A DNA stretch of 44,148 nt from Gnetum montanum (GCA_015680685.1 MNCI01009367.1:806-44953), one strand, 5' to 3'. Counted from the stretch's first letter, positions 21,800-33,707 are shown. The notes: generated from the letters alone by a model not told the origin. Numbers and translations are program-made.

Positions 21800-24126
21800 T
21801 TGTTATGTTTAAGACAAATAAATGATCAGCATCTATAAGCATTTTGGTTATGATCTACACATTGACACAGTAGAAATCATAATTGTTATATGTATCTTCA
21901 TATGTTGATGCAAGAATCTTTACTATTCTTACATTTAAACTTTAGATACTAACAATTTTGCAAGATAGCTATTTTAGAAATGAACTTTGGTTGTATTTAT
22001 ATGTAACAGAAACAAGTTACAATTTTTGTGTTTTAATAAGATTCAATAACTCTTAGAGTTCATATTATTAAACTTACCTCCTGTTGGTAAAATAGAATTG
22101 TTAAATGCATGAAATGGTAATTTGTAAATGATAGATTCTGAAGTTGGCTTAGTCATGGTTATGTTGGCTTAGTCATGGTTATGTGGAAGTGAATGTGATT
22201 CAATAATGCATATATTAGGTTTAAAATACTTTTGTTATTAAGTTGCATATTAAGAAATTTCTATTTTTGAAAAGTATGCAACGGTGTTATCGCTTCATTT
22301 CTTGTTAGTTGTATTAGTTTCTCAAAACTCCCTCTCTAATGCAAGTGCAAATGACAATAACCATTATCATTTCCTTTCATGCCTCATTCTCAAGTAGGAT
22401 TACCCATGCTTGATAGGCCACGGTTGCATCTAATGTCTAGACTATTGAGCAACATGGAACCAATATAACTAAAAAATTTTAAAATTTAAAGAATTTGACT
22501 ATTTTATCAATGGCTTAAGTAACCCTACTTGTTTTTACAGGGATGCTCCACTTGTTCACCATGTTATTGCTGAAGAACCAATTTATCTTAGATTTTCACA
22601 CCTAATGTTTTTAGGTAGTATGTTAAGAGGGAACTAATTTGTTGAACATTCAGTCATCATTGAAAGTTTCTCATCTATTGATTTTTTGAAACTTATGAAT
22701 TTTGGTAGAATTATTGAATTATATCATATCAACTCTTGTTTAAACTTTTCTGGTTATCATAGATACAGAGTAACATTAATTAGCTTGTCATATTGTACCT
22801 CAATGAAGTTAGCAACTAACATTATAACATGATTGTATTGATTACCAAACTACAATACAACTATTTCAATATATAAACGAGATTAGAACTTCATATTTCT
22901 CAATACTACAATCAGTTTTGTATTTCACTATTTGTATGGTCAACATTTATATGTATATTCAGATACAGAACACACCCTTGTTCTTACGTTAAGCTCAATA
23001 AAAACCAGTCGAATATTTTGTGCATGTAGTGATAGTGCTTCGTATACGTGTCTCAGAATTTTACCAAAATTCTAAACTTTGACTAGTCTATCGTCACTTC
23101 CAGAAGCATTGATTATCCTACAAATAGCAATTAAAAAAAGACACCTAAATCATTAAGGAGAGAAAATATGTTATACTAAATTGAAATATAAGAAAATTTA
23201 CGAGGGTGCCACTGAACTGAGTTCATGTCCATGAGATGAGCTTCATACTTGTTGGAAAAAAAATTGTATGAAGGACAATAAATCTGCAGTTACATCCAGA
23301 TAAATTCTTCAAATTACCTAAAACACATTAGCAATTATTAATATTTCAGTGTCTTTGTTTACTAAGTAAACCCTGAAATCGCACGATCATAGTTTATGGC
23401 TTTTCTGGAACAACATCGCAGACGAGTTTCGATTGTGCTTAATATTTACAACAAATACTTTGATGCATTATAGAATGAGATTTTGTATTATGCTGGGATA
23501 TTAGATTTGCCGTAGAGGTGGAATTTTTGTTAGTTTTTCTTATTTTGGGCTCCATTCAAGAACTGAATGTAGCTATTGTAATCACCTTCCAGAACTTGTC
23601 CCATCTGTTTGGACCTTCCCATCCAAATCTCATGTTAATATAAAGACCAAATCCTATGCTGTGGACCAGCTGTCTGCTTCCATGGAGCACTCTGCCTATA
23701 ACCATAAGGTTGTAGTTTCATACATATGGCATACATGGAGAAATAGGAACAATGTACGTTCAGGCTAGCTTAGGTAAACAACTAACTGTCAAAATTTCTA
23801 TCAAAATCTTTGGCCGTAATAAAAGTTTCCATTTTCAATTTCCAAAATCTTTGCATGTTGTGTTCAGTTGTGAGAAATCCATTTTGTTTTTTATGTTCTA
23901 ATGTCATTGCGAAATTTTCATTGTTTTGGTGTTTCGGATAGAATGATTGATATTGCATCTTTTCTATCTGATTTTTGTTGGCCTGGGTTTTTTATCTTTC
24001 TTTAAAAATGAAAATAGCATGTATTGTAGTATCTGGTAAAATTTTAAAATAAATACTTCTAGATGGAGCTGAATCACTTACATTTTTGATATAGGTGAAT
24101 GTAAAATAATTCAAATTGCATCTTAG
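21800..24126. other. AT-rich spacer without recognisable gene
   Basis: Nothing recognisable in either strand apart from a perfect 20-bp tandem duplication (GTTGGCTTAGTCATGGTTAT, 22143-22182). Part may be the upstream intron of the RLCK pseudogene. Confidence 0.5.
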
Positions 24127-25187
24127 ACACGTACAAAGCAAAGCTCAACTTGTTCTAGTATTACTTCAGAATTCAGCAACGGGGATGCTTTTATCAGGGA
24201 TGTAAATCTTCTGAGCCAGAATTCAAATAGCACTGCTCTTGTATTCACATATAGTGAACTAAGTCAGTGTACAAAAAATTTCCGACATGATCAAGTTATT
24301 GGAGAAGGAGGTTTTGGGATTGTCTACAAGGGTCATTTAGATGAGCATGTTAGAGAAAATTTAAAATCTATGCCAGTGGTTGTCAAAGTTCTCAATCCTA
24401 AGGGCCTTCAAGGACATAAAGAAAGGCTGGTAATTTTCATTGATAACATTTTGGGGGTTGGAATATTTAAATTTTCAGCATTCAAAGTATGTGATTTTGG
24501 AATTTGAAAATGAACTTAATTAAACTGCTGATTTGTGCCATCCAGGCTGAAGTTGTTTTTCTGGGACAACTAAGTCATCCACGCTTGGTGAAACTCATAG
24601 GCTATTGCAATGAAGGTGCACATACGCTCCTTGTTTATAAGTATATGCCTTGTGGAAGTTTAGAAACTCAACTTTTCCATTTTAAAGAAAGATATGGCTT
24701 CAATAAACTATATGGCTTTTTTCAATTTTAAAGCCATTTTGTACATAAGCATGCACTTTATTGAATGATCCTAAGGATATTTGATGATTTGCTACTGCGT
24801 TCCCATACCTTGGTCAGCTAGAATGAAGATTGTCCTTGGAGCAGCTAAAGGGCATGCTTTCCTACATGTGACTTCAAAACAACTAACATTTTGTTGGACA
24901 TGGTAAGTATCATATATAGAACACCTTTGCTAGTGGTTAAAACTGATCTGAATCATTTTCACTGCTATGATAGAGTTAGAAGTTGATTGCTATGTGGATT
25001 TTATTTTAATTTATTTGTTTTGAAAGATTGCTAGCTAAATTATTCTAATCTTGTATCTTGCAAGATTTCACTGCAAAGTTGTCTGATTTTGGGCTTGCAA
25101 AAGATGGACCAAAAGGTGACCAAACTCATGTTTTCAAACGAGTAATGGGTGCTTATGGATATGCAGCTCCTAAGTATGTTATGACTG
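24127..25187 (+). pseudogene. RLCK-VII (RIPK/PBL-like) kinase pseudogene
   Basis: Four exon-like blocks match receptor-like cytoplasmic kinases of group VII, which normally relay immune-receptor signals at the plasma membrane. Block A (24127-24429, donor GTAATT) has FTYSELSQCTKNF, GEGGFGIVYKG and VVVKVL. Block B (from 24546) has [20 protein letters not shown] and [11 protein letters not shown]. Block C (about 24795-24902, donor GTAAGT) has WSARMKIVLGAAKG, then FLH joined out of frame to DFKTTNILLD. The VIYR segment, including the Arg before the catalytic Asp, is deleted. Block D (25064-25187) has [19 protein letters not shown]. Its acceptor reads CAAGATTTC where CAGGATTTC would keep frame. 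APE is APK, and GTYGY is GAYGY. The N-terminal exon and the C-lobe after VMT are missing. It is not a working kinase. Confidence 0.8.
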
Positions 25188-25613
25188 CTAAGCAGATTTT
25201 CAACTGTCTAGAGCTTTCCCATGAAATATTTGTATGTTTGTTTGGGGTTGTAATTTTTTTTGGCTGCTAAATGAATACATTATGTAAACCAAAATCTTGT
25301 AATAGAATTTATTCATGCTGTTGGCCGAACATTTATCTAAAAATATAACTTTAGACTCTTTATATTGTTAAGAGTTTTTTGGATCTACCTAGCCTTGGAA
25401 AAACCTAGAGATCTGCCCCTGCTCAGCAGGCCCCTCTTTCCTCCGTCCCTCATTCTCACTGAAAACATAGAAAACCTGTCCCAGCCAAAAACTCAAGAAC
25501 AAAAAATAAAAAATAAAAAAAAAATTTCTGCTTTATGTAGATTTGGAAGTACAATAGACCAAACTTAGAGAAAACGGACAACTTGTTGAAAAGCCCACTG
25601 CCCTTGAACATCT
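25188..25613. other. Spacer before LINE insertion
   Basis: No gene seen. The stretch 25380-25480 is unusually GC-rich for this window and is followed by A-rich AAAAATAAAAAATAAAAAAA near 25503. That is compatible with a small retroposed fragment, but no target duplication was identified. Confidence 0.3.
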
Positions 25614-26443
25614 AACAACCGACTAATCTGGGCCTTGCTGCAGACGCGTGGCCTGCCAATCACTCCCAACTGCCCTCTATGTAACCAACACACAGAAACA
25701 TTAAGGCACTTCATACAGGAGTGCAACGTGACCAGGCATTTCTGGCGTACGACTGGCCTCTCACCCCCAGATTTCTCCGGCAACTCACCAGCACTGGCTG
25801 CACTCTAGATTCTGTGGAAGGCCAGGAACAACTGTATCTTTAAAAAGAGGGCCCTCCCTCCCATGGCCATGCTTGCTAGCTGAACCTCACGCTATGAATC
25901 CTTACGCCCACCTCAAGTCTCCTATGACTGGCCTCCAACGGCTCACGGGTTCCAGGTGCTAGTTTTCGAACATGGGGCAGCAGCCCCAGCGAAAGAGGCG
26001 GGAGTCTGATGAGGAGGTTCATATGGCAACACCAACAATAAAAGATCATACCTGTGGCAACACGAGAGGAAAACAATCCACTTCCCCTAACCAGTCGTCC
26101 ATCCAGCCACTGGTCTGGATTGCAGGTGTCCTTCAAAACCACATGACGGGCATCAGACAGATTGTTCAGGAAAATCAACGTCGCCTGAAGGCTAGACCAG
26201 GGCAGCCTTAGTTTCATTTGTAATTCTTGATGGGCGGTTGTCCGCCGGATAACGGCCCTTTCAGAGTAGGCCGACCACCGTTGGATTTCCGCGGTAGGGC
26301 AGGCCTGGGGATTTGTTTTTGGGGCGCTACCTTTGGGCGGCATGGGGCCAGCATCTCTGGCCTGAGCTGTATAGATGTATAGCTGCATTTTTTCTGGAAT
26401 TAATACACTCGACCTTTTCCAAAAAAAAAACAACCGACTAATC
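25614..26443 (+). mobile_element. 5'-truncated L1-type LINE with target duplication
   Basis: A GC-rich insertion of about 800 bp is flanked by the 15-bp direct repeat AACAACCGACTAATC (25614-25628 and 26429-26443) and ends in an A10 tail at 26421-26430. Its start encodes the zinc-binding end of an L1-type ORF2: LLQTRGLPITPNCPLCNQHT, then ETLRHFIQEC and FWRTTG (family: L.T...L....C..C...ET..H.F..C....W). The rest is a 3' untranslated region. Strong 5' truncation, a poly(A) tail and long target duplications are typical of LINE target-primed insertion. The 192-codon antisense frame at 25876-26454 is a shadow. Confidence 0.85.
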
Positions 26444-27620
26444 CATAGAAACAATTTTTTGTGGATCTGCTAAAAACTAAACAAAATACCCAAACCAAAA
26501 CAAAACCTACCTCAAATCCTGCAGAACTTTGAATATCGCTCTCATGGCTGCGGCCTTTTCAAAATGGTGAAAAATGTGGCATAAAGATCTTCATAAAGTT
26601 AGCAACCCTAATTAAACCAACCAAACTTAATAACACTATTTAAATTAACCAAACTTAAGAGAATGAAAAGCATGCATGCTATCGTTTTAACATCATGGAC
26701 ATGGCATAAGAGGGTTGGATGTACACATAACCCATATGGATGGGCATATGCTTTTTCGCTAATATATACAGCACAATAGAGTTTATGATTGGATGGGTAA
26801 GGTTTACCCATATAAAGGGTAGCTTACGTATCCGACAATAAAGTTTATGATGGTTTCCAAAGCTTAGTTTCTGATAAAAGTTGGCTGAATAGTGTCTAAG
26901 AATAAATAGGCAGGGGCTTGCAACTTGGAATTTACAGCAGCAGACCATTGTTGTTAAACTTATTGGAAATTTTGGTTTAAGTTTTTAGAAAATAATCAAT
27001 AACCCATTATTGTCCCGCCTAACTTCTTTTTAGACATTTTGTATTGGGCTGGTTTTTTTTTCTAAATTATAAAAACAGAGCTGTTTATGGATTTAAAGGG
27101 ATTTGTGCTTCGTGGATTTTTTATTGCAAATAATAGAAGCATGAAATCGTCCGTAAGAATCACCATTCGAGGAGTTTCGAGAATGGCCAGAATGTCCATT
27201 TCATAGTATTTTTGCTAGCTCATTAGGCACTATATTTGAAAGAAGAATAAATGATGAGATCAAAACAAACATCAGGTCTGTCAAGTAGGTTTGAGATAGA
27301 ACCTAATTTTTATTAATATTTTATTAGTCTTGGACATTCCATCGAATTTACAAAGACATAAAAAAAAATCTACTTACCCTCTAGATTTTAGGAAGCTTAT
27401 AATTTAAGTTAAAAAAATTATGAGAAGCTTAATCTAAAACTATGTTATTAAGAATTCAGTTCTAGTTCGTCTCTTGCCTTGCTTGTTGTGTACTACAGAA
27501 AGGGTGGGTGTTTTCGTCGGTCCTTCCAAATCAAATATCACTTTAGCTAATTTTGCTTCATGTTACTTTCCAATAACTTGCTGCTCATATTTTGCATTTA
27601 CTAAATCCCATAATAGTTTT
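26444..27620. other. AT-rich spacer without recognisable gene
   Basis: Nothing recognisable on either strand. Overlapping short frames at 26608-26948 show no domain. Confidence 0.5.
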
Positions 27621-27660
27621 AAGTGATAACTGCATCTTTAAGGTGATAACTGCATCTTTA
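27621..27660. repeat. 20-bp tandem duplication
   Basis: AAGTGATAACTGCATCTTTA is followed immediately by AGGTGATAACTGCATCTTTA. One base differs. Confidence 0.85.
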
Positions 27661-27764
27661 AGGTTAGATATAGGTTAGTATTAAAGTTTAGTTCCTTCTA
27701 ACCTTGTTATGTGATCTTCTTTGCATATGCCTGGAACATCTAAGACTCTATTCCTATGATTTAT

Positions 27765-27950
27765 CACTTTGAGTTGTTATCTAATTTATGTATTGTACAA
27801 ATTATCTCTTCTACTTTATCTAATGTCTAGATTGTACAAATTATCTCTTCTACTTTATCTAATGTCTCGATTGTACAAATTATCTCTTCTACTAACATTT
27901 AACATCCATTCAAGCATTCCTATGTTTGCCACATTGATTTGTTATTGTTC
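27765..27950 (-). mobile_element. RTE-type LINE relic with internal 39-bp triplication
   Basis: The minus strand shows INVANIGMLEWMLNV, equal to the MLRWMCG region of plant RTE reverse transcriptases. The DNA is similar to the relic at 3820-3900 (AACATCCAT...GATTTGTTATT). Just downstream of it a 39-bp unit, ATTGTACAAATTATCTCTTC..., is repeated nearly three times (27792-27900). Each unit encodes SRRDNLYNLDIR, corresponding to the family's TRxDxIRNxxIR segment. Confidence 0.55.
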
Positions 27951-28876
27951 ATGCCTCTTTTGTAATGAGATTTTGCATGGTTTTACAAGTTGCCAAATTG
28001 ACACTAATCCTTCTTACTAAGGCCTTTGTAAAGGTATTTATAATGGTATTGAGCATCTACTTTATAATGTTTTTGGAATAATAATTACACTAAAAGGGAC
28101 CACCACTTGGAGTGATGTTAAGGTAATTGTTTCTCAAGTCATAAGACTTGGGTTTGAGCCTGGATGCAACCACTCGAAAGAGTTTAAGCTTTTACTCATC
28201 TATCATGTCTCCCAAAAGCTGATGTTGGCGATTCTAGTGGACATAGTAAAATGGAAGTAATAACTTAGTTTCATATTAATGCTTTTAACAAAGACAACAA
28301 TGATGCAATGCTAAGTGCTTAATTGAATGCATCAATTTTAGAATACTTTTGTACAAAATTTTTTAAACCATAACTCAATGCTATCTGCTAAAATTAAACC
28401 TGTGACTTGGGTTTCAATGCCTTGACTCTTATGACTAAGGTAACACGTCACTAATTATTTTTTAAAAAATAGGGCATTCACATTTTTAATTGAAATCTTT
28501 TTCTTAATGGTAGTTTTATTTTAAGTTTAATTAGCATTAAAGTATATTTGGAAGACTTGAATTTTTTAAGTGATTCATAGAACATTGGTAAAATAAAAGT
28601 TCTTACACACATGTTTCATGTTTTATCTCTTCGGTGGATTCGAATAAACAATAAACCATGAACCAATATTAAACACCCAACATTTGGTATTACTTACATA
28701 ATCTTAATATTGCTTCAATTTCAACTGCTTTAATTTATAAGCAACTCCTTAAATTTTAAAAGCTCTAAATCACTGGGGTAACACTAATTTATAAAGTTTT
28801 CTTTTTAAGTTTTATGAAAGTTTCATATTGGCTAAATGTCTTGTTTATATATAGTCATATATCTTCCCTACCCATT
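27951..28876. other. AT-rich spacer without recognisable gene
   Basis: No frame, repeat or domain that I can support. Confidence 0.45.
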
Positions 28877-29687
28877 TGATGAGCAACATGTACCCCCTAC
28901 ATGAAACCATACAAATCATTAGCATTCACGTATAATTTGGTCAAATTCTATGGATGGAACTAGTGTGGTATCTAGATTGTTAAGCATTGATCACGAGTCA
29001 TTGTCTTCTCACTTGGACTAGTGGTAGCTTTATAATGTATGGTTTAGTCCAAAGTGAGGCATATGATTATGATGTTCTTGAGGCCTTAAACTAACCTTAA
29101 CAATAACATAGAAATTAATTATTTAATCTAATTAATAACAAGAAGATAAATTTTAAGTTAGCCTAAGGATGATGAATGTTCGTCTCCAACTTGTTGTACA
29201 TGTCCTGAACTCACCTATCCATTACTGGGATTACCAAGTGTTATGCTACTGGGTGAACCAAGCAATAACACTGTTGGGATTGCCAAGTGAATACGTGTTT
29301 ATGCTCAAATCTGGTCACACTGATTTCATCGATTAATTAACATATACGAAAATGTAAATGTTAACTAAGTACATAGAAAATAAATTGTGTTGAAAGTAAA
29401 TCTATTCTAAGTTAAAGTGTTGCGATGAATCAGAATCAATCTTGATCTTATTATCATTCATGGAATGTGTCTAGGCACAATGCCACTCAAATAATATGTT
29501 GTAAAATTGACTCAAATCCATGTTGTAGGCACTCATTGATTGTTTGCTAGGATTATGGGAGAAAACTACAAGAGTCTCGCTACAATACTAACCAAATGAT
29601 GCCAAATACACAACAGGTGCTTCCATATTTATAGGCGAAGACAGACACTGCATTGATGAATCTACCCATGTATCGAGTGATTCATCA
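28877..29687 (-). repeat. Old family-A-related LTR (811 bp)
   Basis: It starts TGATGAGCAACATGTACCCC and ends GATTCATCA. It shares landmarks with the family-A LTRs in the same order, such as GGGATTACCAAGTG and the TATA box (TATAAATA on the minus strand at 29634-29627), but is far more diverged. The inner flank TACCCCCACAACT equals the polypurine-tract side of the LTR at 9588, so this is the 3' LTR of a minus-strand element. Confidence 0.7.
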
Positions 29688-30640
29688 TACCCCCACAACT
29701 AGCTAAAAACTCATCCTCGATTTAAATATAAATGGACAAAGTTTCATTACAAACATTGTGGGGTGACCAAGACTAAATTTTCTACATTTACAAAATTGGA
29801 GTGCCGTGTTGCAAAATTTTATTTGAGTGGATGTAGTACAAAATGATGAAAAGACTAGACAAACATCAAAGTTTGCAAAATTGCAAAGGTCTTCAAAAAT
29901 CCACTAAAGATGAATCTTCTTGTTGTCACTAGTGGTAATAGACTTCCCAACCTTGATTGTTATGTTGATGCTTCTCTTCTATGTAGAACATTTTTGAGGG
30001 ATGGACTAAAATTTCTTCTCCTTGTCCCATGGATCTAACAAATATGTGATATTTGAGCTCTATGTAGAACATTTTTGAGGGAGGAACTAAAATTTCTTTT
30101 CATCGTCTCATGGATCTAACAAATATGTGATGTTTGAGTTTTAATCTCTTTATGTGCTACTATTTGTCCATGGGAATAGCCTCCATTGTTCTCCTATTAG
30201 CCTCATGTCCTTTGCTTTTACAAGACCTTTAACCTTAGGGATTCCATTTGGCATTATCTAAAATCACCAAAGAATCAATGTTAGTTTTGATAGTTTCCCA
30301 TTAATGATTAACCCTTTCTGAATCCTTAGTTAGCTTAAAACTCCAAAACATTTTAGCATATAAGCCCAAGATGATTTCATAATAACATTTCCCAAGGCTC
30401 TAAGGTAACTAAAATCATCAAGTTATTCAAGTTATTCAAGTTATTTTGATTATTTTGCTATTAGTTACCATAATGTTCAAAATGCGGTGTTAGAAAAATT
30501 TCAAAAGTACGTTCTTAACCCTTCCATGATAAATGATCTTAACTTTGGAAGTGCACAAGTTTTTGAACAATTAAAACCAAAAGTTTGGTTCACAAAATGG
30601 CCAAGAAATTTTGAATTTAGAGAAAATTTCAATATAAAAG
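29688..30640 (-). mobile_element. Remnant internal region of the old family-A element
   Basis: It begins with the polypurine tract next to the old LTR and is cut at 30640 by another family-A LTR. It contains an 81-bp-period tandem duplication (29978-30137; shared block ATGTAGAACATTTTTGAGGG). Its last 160 bp stays open on the plus strand and includes EKFQKYVLNPSMINDLNFGS, which I do not recognise. Confidence 0.45.
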
Positions 30641-31349
30641 TGATGAGCGGTGAGGTACCCCTACGCTCAACCATACAAATATGAGCATTACGTGCAATCT
30701 GGTTGAACTCTACGGACTAAGTGCTTATGCACCTTCACAAAACAAGGATGAGTTAGGCGATCGTTGTCTTCCAAAGCTTACTCATATGGCATGATTGTAT
30801 GATCAAAGTAAACTTGAGGTATATGATTTGTATGCTTTTTATGTTTTATGTCTTGGTGCTAAAGAGGAAAGAAGTGAATTAATTGAATAACTAATTTAAA
30901 TTAACTAATCAGCTAGGTCCTAACTAGTCCTAACACCAGCATCTGCTCCCACTTTCTGTACACATCCTGAACTAGTGTAACACTCTTGGGATTACCAAAC
31001 GCTAATTGTTACTGGGTTACCAAGTGTTTCACGCATGCTCGAAGTGGTCGTACTGAGTTTGCTTACTTGTGAAAATTAACGAATCAATAAAAGCAACATT
31101 AATTAACTAATTAAAGCATTAAAGCACTATAAATAGCATTAAGGATGAGAGATAAGCTATTTTGAATGTTGCAAGGTTTATCACAAAGTTCATCTTTATT
31201 TCTGAACACAAGGTGTGCTTAGGTTCACAATGCTCAAATAAAGATCCGTTCACTTTATGACTCCTACTGAGGGTACTTAGAAATAATTCTAACTTTGAGA
31301 GGGAGAAACTACAAGAGTTTGGGTAAAGGACTAAGAACTAACTGCCAAA

Positions 31350-31444
31350 NNNNNNNNNNNNNNNNNNNNNNNNNNNNNNNNNNNNNNNNNNNNNNNNNNN
31401 NNNNNNNNNNNNNNNNNNNNNNNNNNNNNNNNNNNNNNNNNNNN
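31350..31444. other. Assembly gap (95 N)
   Basis: A run of N directly before a GA microsatellite, inside a family-A element. The true size is unknown. Confidence 0.95.

Positions 31445-31486
<42 letters not shown>
31445..31486. repeat. (AG)n microsatellite
   Basis: About 21 AG units adjoin the gap. The sister element has only a broken GA-rich run at the same place (10558-10592), so it expanded within this copy. Frames reading as Arg-Glu or Leu-Ser repeats are artefacts of it. Confidence 0.9.
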
Positions 31487-31490
<4 letters not shown>

Positions 31491-32025
31491 ATGCATTGTT
31501 GCCGATGTCGAAATTATGCACACCATTGTTCATCCGTAGCCACATGTTCAAACTTGTTTCTTGCATAAACGCTCCATCTCTAGTCCATCTTGAGTGCTCC
31601 CTCTTATCATAGTCTATTGTTCATGTAATTTCCATCTGCACACACAACACACTCATGGATTAGCAAGGGTAGATAACACCTAATGCAGCTGATACCTTGC
31701 CTTGACATAAAGCACATTGGCTAGGTTGTGGGTATGGCAGATACTGGGTTAGAGGTTTATGACTAATAACTACCAAAGGTGTATGGGTAAGATAATTATG
31801 GAATGTAAAAATTTGTGACAGGGCCCCCACAACTAAGAGCAAACCTCTGGTAGCAATAGGGTGGAAAAATTTAAAGAATAGGAAGGATAAGAGAAATAAC
31901 AATGGTGAAGCCAATAAAACAAAAGCAAAAATGGATGTCATTGATGGAGTGAATGAGAAATAGTTGATTGCGAGAAATGTTGAAGGGAAAGAGCTTAACA
32001 ATTGCACCAAAAAGGAATGCTAATG

Positions 32026-33289
32026 TGAAACACCACAAAATTTCGAGCTTAGTACTCCTCCAACAAGAATCGAGCTAAGTCATGATGTTCTCCAATACGA
32101 TTAAAGCTTGAGGGCCCACAGACAACCACGGTGACATCTGGTATTAGGAATAGCAACTTCGGAGCTCAAAATACTTAGTTTACACTAAGTATGCATTCTC
32201 AGCGTATACACCTAGCGTATACGCCCAATATTCATAGCGTATACGCCCAGCGTAGATGTCTAGCGTACACGCCTCACATGTATGCTTAGCAGGTATGACT
32301 GATGTATACGCCTTGCATGTAATCCCCGAAGACGACATGGAAATAACACTGTAGAGCAAAATTTGGTACAAGGCATCAACTTACATGAACAGAGCAATCA
32401 TCAAGTGTTGACATCAAGCATTCTAAAGTCTATACGCTGAGTATGTACATCCTGCACATCCAGTGTATACGCCTAGCAGACACAGCATATACGCCCAGCA
32501 CATACATCATGAACGCCTAGTGTATAGGTCATGCACACCCAGCGTATACGTCTAGAGTCTACGCCCACCAGATACAGTGTATACGCCCAGTAGATACAGC
32601 ATGTTGTACACTTGTCAAATCTTATTCTTTCGCACCCAGTCAATGTGCCACATGTCACCCAACCTGAGTCTAACGACTAAACCTGTATAAAAACCCCAAT
32701 TTTCCATTAGATCAGGGTGGGAAATTTGGAGCAAACTAGAGATAGAGAGAAAAATAGAGATGCTAAGAACCAGAGTAGGGAATCCTATACGCTGGACCTC
32801 AACCCTATATGCTGAGCATCCAGCCTCTACGTTGTGCCTGCAGTTTGAACCAGCACACAGTCATCCCTGCATCCACCTGGGCTATTCGTCTGCCTTGTGT
32901 CAAAGCCACAACTACGTTAGACCGGTGCATTGTAACTCTCATTTTGCAATAATATTGCTATACTTTCTTTCTAAAATCTGTTACAGTTTTTCATTAATTG
33001 TTGCATGTTTACTGTTTACGATATTGCATGTTTACGCTCCATTTACACTAGTTATGCTGTTTATGCTTCGTTTTACCTCAGTTACGTCGTTTACGTATAA
33101 CCCAACGTATAGCACATCGGTGTATGTTCGGGGAAATCCTTGCCTGATCCGTGTGCGGACTACCTAAGGTACTCTGCCTTCGTTCATTTTAGCTTGCCCT
33201 CAAGCGAAGGTAGGGTCTTTTGTGCGTGTCCAGAGATCTCCAAGTTTCTATTTCCTTCCAGCCGAAGACCGATGATTTCAGACGGTACA
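32026..33289 (+). repeat. Family-B 5' LTR (1264 bp)
   Basis: It starts TGAAACACCACAAAATTTCG and ends CAGACGGTACA. The boundaries are set by comparison with the solo LTR, whose ends are fixed by a target duplication. A TATA box (TGTATAAAAACC) lies at 32684-32695. Upstream of it, U3 carries the palindrome cluster at 32202-32586. Downstream, R/U5 shows a CT/GT-rich stretch before the end. Confidence 0.7.
32202..32586. promoter_or_regulatory. Cluster of GCGTATACGC palindromes in family-B U3
   Basis: The perfect 10-bp palindrome GCGTATACGC occurs at 32215-32224 and 32237-32246. One- or two-base variants lie at 32202, 32463, 32485, 32542 and 32577, mostly in the context GTATACGCCCAG. All lie upstream of the LTR TATA box. 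The arrangement suggests binding sites for a dimeric protein, which is inference. Confidence 0.6.
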
Positions 33290-33293
33290 GTAA

Positions 33294-33313
33294 TTGGTGC
33301 TAGAAGGAGGGCC
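33294..33313 (+). promoter_or_regulatory. Family-B primer-binding site
   Basis: TTGGTGCTAGAAGGAGGGCC lies four bases after the LTR end. Nearly the same sequence follows the family-C LTR (TTGACACTAGAAAGAGGGCC at 35889), which supports it as a tRNA-primed start site. I did not assign the tRNA. Confidence 0.55.
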
Positions 33314-33414
33314 AAACTGCTTAAAACTTACTGTGCTTCAAAACTTCTAGCGTCTACGCTGTTCAGTATACGTCAACCTTCTCTGCAAACTTCTTAGTGT
33401 CTACATTGTTGAGC

Positions 33415-33707
33415 GTCTATGCTATTTAGTATAGGCTACAAGCTCTACATCGTAGACTCGTCTACGCTGCTGTTAAGTATACGCTACACGCTCTACGCCG
33501 TAGACTCGTCTATGCTGCAATTTAGTATATGCTGCACACTCTACGCCGTAAACTTATCTATGTTGCTGTTCAGTATACACTACACGCTCTATGCCGTAGA
33601 CTCGTCTATGCTGCTGTTCAGTATACGTTGCACACTCTACACTGTAGACTTTTCTACGCTACTGTTCAATATATGCCGCACACTCTACGCTGTAGACTCC
33701 GTCTACG
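33415..33707 (+). repeat. 48-bp minisatellite in the family-B leader
   Basis: Six units start at 33415, 33460, 33508, 33556, 33604 and 33652 (lengths 45, 48, 48, 48, 48, 49), with consensus blocks GTCTATGCTGCTGTTCAGTA, TACGCTACACGCTCTA and CGCCGTAGACTC. Because 48 is a multiple of three, frames stay open. One frame gives six 16-residue repeats of the type LLFSIRYTLYAVDSSM (33419-33715). The array lies between primer-binding site and gag, so it is more likely leader RNA than protein. Confidence 0.85.

Larger units (their letters stand above)
30641..32025 (-). mobile_element. Family-A fragment: 3' LTR plus 3' UTR, with assembly gap
   Basis: The LTR begins TGATGAGCGGTGAGGTACCC (30641) and is collinear with the family-A LTRs up to the run of N. 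Beyond the gap, 31445-32025 matches the 3' untranslated region of the first element (10560-11110). The LTR outer part and polypurine tract lie inside the gap. At 32025 the copy is interrupted by the family-B LTR; the match reaches AATG right at the junction. Confidence 0.7.

Noticed and set aside
25876-26454. 192-codon minus-strand open frame
   Set aside because: Antisense to the GC-rich 3' part of the LINE insertion and crosses its poly(A) tail. No domain.
31295-31566. Frames with Arg-Glu or Leu-Ser repeats
   Set aside because: Artefacts of the AG microsatellite and the N gap.
33415-33707. CRISPR-like array
   Set aside because: The units are contiguous 48-bp tandem copies without unique spacers, in a plant retrotransposon leader.
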